A DNA stretch of 43,372 nt from Vitrella brassicaformis (lineage: Eukaryota > Sar > Vitrellaceae). Shown here one piece after another: positions 41,150 to 43,372 of the stretch. The stretch lies in NCBI GenBank assembly GCA_001179505.1, contig CDMY01000608.1:1-43372 (forward strand), given 5' to 3'. Below the pieces are notes generated by a model. That model worked only from the letters and a program-made list of their open reading frames with translations, did no database searches and had not been told where the DNA came from. The position numbers and the translations under genes were made by a program. Position 1 is the stretch's first letter, and every line of letters begins with the position of its first letter.

Positions 41150-42234
41150 CGCTAGAGGGTAAGAACTCGACGGAGGTCAGCGGAGTAGCATCGTACTCCC
41201 CTCCGACGGCCACGAGATACATATCATCGATAGCCACGACTCCATGCGCTGCGCGAGGCTGATTTAGAAGCGGGCCCTCATACCAGCTCATCGTCTGGCA
41301 GGGTCATCTGCCTGCCACGACGTAGATGCCTTCATCGAAGACGGCGGCGCCGATATGCCCAAGGTGCACTGGTGGGCCATCCTCTCGTCCCACTCGTTGA
41401 TCGATGCATTGAACACCGTCATCGAAGGAAGCGGGACGTCAGTGCTGAGGTCTTTCCGCACGCCGTTATCTTCTATGCCACCAATCACGTAGACATGGCC
41501 GTCACGTGTGACCGCTGCTCCAGCCGCTCGTGTTGTAGGCATGTTCGGCAGCTCAGAAATGCTGTCACTCGTCATGTTATACAGCCAAGCGAGGGCAGTC
41601 GCATGGTCTCCCAACTAGCCATCAATCCCTTCATTACAGATACAGTACACTGCAGCAATTTTCTCTCTCTGCAGAAAGTGTTGGGTCACCTCCAAGGATG
41701 ACAATGCCGTCATTGGCCGGCGAGGGGTAAACACTTGCCATAACATGGTGTCGGCCTTCAGGCAGTGGAGAGAGGTCACTCCACTCCCTCGTGTCAGGAT
41801 CGAAGGCCCTGATCTGATCCATGGCCCGGCCTTCACTTCCGATGTATCCTGACCGATGAAAACCAAGAAATATAGTGTAGAAGGGCTCCTGAGTTCTCAC
41901 CTCCGACAGCATATATTTTTCCCTGGGCCGTCAATACCGCATGATCCCAGTGGTACGGATGCGCCATTGATGGCCCCCGTTGCCATGACCCTCCGGTGAT
42001 GTTGCACGGGACGGAGGGGAGGGCCTTGAGGTGAACAGGCTCGGACAAGCCGCTTATCTTGACAGCCCAGGACTCTGAAGCTCCATTGGCCGAGCACAAC
42101 TCAAGCCACCGATCCAAGTCGGTTCCTTGAAGCACGCGAGGGGCGGCGCCAACATACCAGGGAATCACAAATACCCTCACGACATGAGCAAGGAACTTAC
42201 CTATCAGAACAGCGAGAAGGAGTGTGACCATCAT
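41150..42234 (-). pseudogene. secreted Kelch-repeat protein, damaged at its 3' end
   Basis: Exon 1 (42234-42201) gives MMVTLLLAVLI, a short signal-peptide start, joined in phase 1 to 42125-41901 and 41848-41690, then to an exon near 41606. Kelch repeats are seen: HWDHAVLTAQGKIYAVGG; QIRAFDPDTREWSDLSPLPE ending GIVILGG; and PTTRAAGAAVTRDGHVYVIG. Introns fall in phase 1 right after the Gly-Gly of each blade. A fourth blade (PVHLGHIGAAVFDEGIYVVA) lies one base out of frame after NEWDER, and a TGA separates it from a fifth (SWYEGPLLNQPRAAHGVVAI). So the gene as written makes a protein truncated after three blades. Sequence error or an undetected tiny intron are alternatives. It converges with the sulfatase relic. 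Confidence 0.6.
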
Positions 42235-42624
42235 TCCCGGAGAGGGCGGTTTCACAGACTACCCACTACCCACGTGCCCATCCAGCCGGTCAAACATCAA
42301 TGAGCTCGCAGATTTCCAGCATAAACCGCTGCTGCTCCAGCATAAATACGCGCAAATATTGATACACGTGAATATTGACGTCACCAAGAGATCTTGCCGG
42401 GGAGAGGCTGAATGCGTTAATCTGGCGAAGACAGCCCCTCCCTCCCTCTTTCCGGTGGATATTCACTCAATTGCAGAAGCAGCGTTGATAAATTCCATGC
42501 AACAGTTCACTCTCAATAAGCCTCAGAGGTCCTTTTTTTTATGATGGTAACGCCGAAGCTTTGAAACGCGTGGTAACGCCATTCCGAAACTTTGAAACGT
42601 CGCGACGTCAAAATCAGCTCAAAA
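42235..42624. other. divergent intergenic region
   Basis: About 390 bp between the Kelch gene and the cysteine-rich paralogue, which point away from each other. A duplicated GGTAACGCC(G/A) AAGCTTTGAAACG-like motif (42546-42565 and 42571-42599) lies 30-80 bp before the start at 42625 and could be a paired regulatory site. Confidence 0.4.
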
Positions 42625-42886
42625 ATGCGACCGGCGATAAGCTTATCCGCGTTCCTTATCCTCTTCGCTGTGGTGCTCCCCCTGGTAGGAGCACAGGGCA
42701 CAAGAGATGACGACGGAAGACAAATTAAGAGACAATGTGACGGGGAAGGGTGTGGAGCTCCGCCTCCCCCCAGGGTGCCTACGCCTGAGACTGGCTACTG
42801 CGACACTGAAGAATTCCCAGACTTGGGTCCTGCCACGGACCCGGCACGCGTTTGCACCCCAATCGACGATGACGATGACGATGACA

Positions 42887-42920
<34 letters not shown>

Positions 42921-43372
42921 TGACGACCGCCGCCGCCGGCGTCTCAGGGATAAGTCTGCCATGAAGCGACGCCTTCAGGATGACGACGACGATGATGACG
43001 ACGGTAAGGTCGGGAGGGGGGAGGGGGAGGAAGAGGGAGACACAAGAGTACAATTTCCCTGCTTTGTCCACCTTCTTTAGACGATGAAGACGGAAAACCG
43101 CTGCAAGAACGTTGTGAGAAAGCCCGTTGTTGTTTTACGGAGGAACCGGTTGACGGCGAGCAGTGCTTCTTCTCGAGTAAGGATAGAAGTCTGAGCCCCA
43201 AAGATGGCACATGTATGTGTTGCCATGTGCTACGTTGTGTCTCCTGTTGCAGAATGCCCATTGGGCGACGAGGGGCGCGAAGAGCAGCTGGTAAGACACG
43301 AAAGAATATAGCTGCAAGTGATTGATTGTGGTAGTGATATCTTTCTTTAGATGACCGATGCCTTGTTGAATC
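42625..43372 (+). CDS. secreted cysteine-rich protein of unknown family (member 2), cut by the window edge
   Basis: Exons 42625-43003, 43081-43176, 43253-43290 and 43351 onward; the 3' end is outside the window. The signal peptide is PAISLSAFLILFAVVLPLVG. It shares with the gene at 19461-21470 the elements DPARVC, a Cys-Cys pair (RCCF versus ECCF), GEQCFFS / GECFFS, and a micro-exon (KCPLGDEGREEQL versus NCPSREHQL). Donor sites after CFFS and after the micro-exon have the same phases (1 and 0), and the next exon begins MTDALLN versus RTDELLN. Unlike member 1, a long poly-aspartate tract followed by RRRRRLRD lies inside the module, with an extra intron after it. The function is unknown; the acidic tract suggests cation binding. 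Confidence 0.65.
42868..42924 (+). repeat. GATGAC microsatellite encoding poly-aspartate
   Basis: About nine near-perfect GATGAC units in frame, giving Asp repeats with one Asn (GACAATGAC). A second, shorter GACGAC tract lies at 42979-43003. Length variation between strains is likely. Confidence 0.85.

Noticed and set aside
40794-41291. Long minus-strand frame extending beyond the Kelch repeats
   Set aside because: Only its first part is Kelch-like. The rest is the antisense shadow of the sulfatase fragment, with no domain of its own.
1-43372. tRNA, rRNA or prokaryotic operon structure
   Set aside because: No cloverleaf or rRNA core sequence was noticed by eye, and the spliced genes rule out an operon reading. 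A covariance-model scan would be needed to exclude small RNA genes.

Overview
This window is eukaryotic nuclear DNA. Most genes are split by short GT-AG introns, about 45-120 nt, that often carry (TG)n or (GACA)n runs and end in CAG. Many products have signal peptides or type II Golgi anchors. Several domains (PAN/Apple, IPT/TIG, PA14-like, K319/PKD-like, GH97, polysaccharide pyruvyl transferase) point to a protist or alga. My best guess is a chromerid-type alveolate such as Vitrella, but that is inference. Exon joins were worked out by hand from frame, splice signals and domain continuity. No transcript data were available.

Layout. 1-5 kb: a 181-bp dispersed repeat, a GGTTTGA motif cluster, a nuclear-type proline/alanine-rich gene (1037-3155, +) and a broken transposase-like gene (3342-4756, -). 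4.8-16 kb: a glycosylation block. It holds a truncated Golgi anchor cut by the second copy of the 181-bp repeat, a GT32-type enzyme (5349-6344, +), a lysine-rich gene (6625-8161, +), a two-domain GT32-like enzyme (8537-11132, -), a polysaccharide pyruvyl transferase (11744-12673, +) and a spliced fusion of a second pyruvyl transferase to a GT25 domain (13980-15865, -). 16-19.5 kb: a decayed retroelement fragment and mostly non-coding DNA. 19.5-21.5 kb: an 11-exon secreted cysteine-rich protein of unknown family. Its paralogue is cut by the right edge of the window (42625-43372).

23.6-33.5 kb: two large secreted proteins in tandem on the minus strand. One is a GH97 glycosidase (851 aa, 11 exons). 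The other is a 1474-a.a. adhesion/lectin-like protein (22 exons) with PKD-like, PA14-like, IPT, beta-propeller and IPT modules. Both end in a nearly identical PAN/Apple exon, which looks like duplication of a terminal exon. 33.7-35 kb: a broken lysyl-hydroxylase-type glycosyltransferase. 35.6-37 kb: an inverted second copy of the retroelement. 37.1-39.1 kb: a membrane-anchored coiled-coil RING protein with every intron in phase 2. 40.7-42.2 kb: a truncated arylsulfatase start converging on a damaged Kelch gene.

The common theme is making, trimming and binding extracellular glycans: Golgi transferases that add sugars and pyruvate, a GH97 glycosidase, a sulfatase relic, and PAN/PA14/IPT binding modules. 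Pseudogenes, duplicated exons and dispersed repeats suggest an actively rearranging accessory region. The most interesting candidates are the pyruvyltransferase-GT25 fusion, the shared PAN exon and the new cysteine-rich family.
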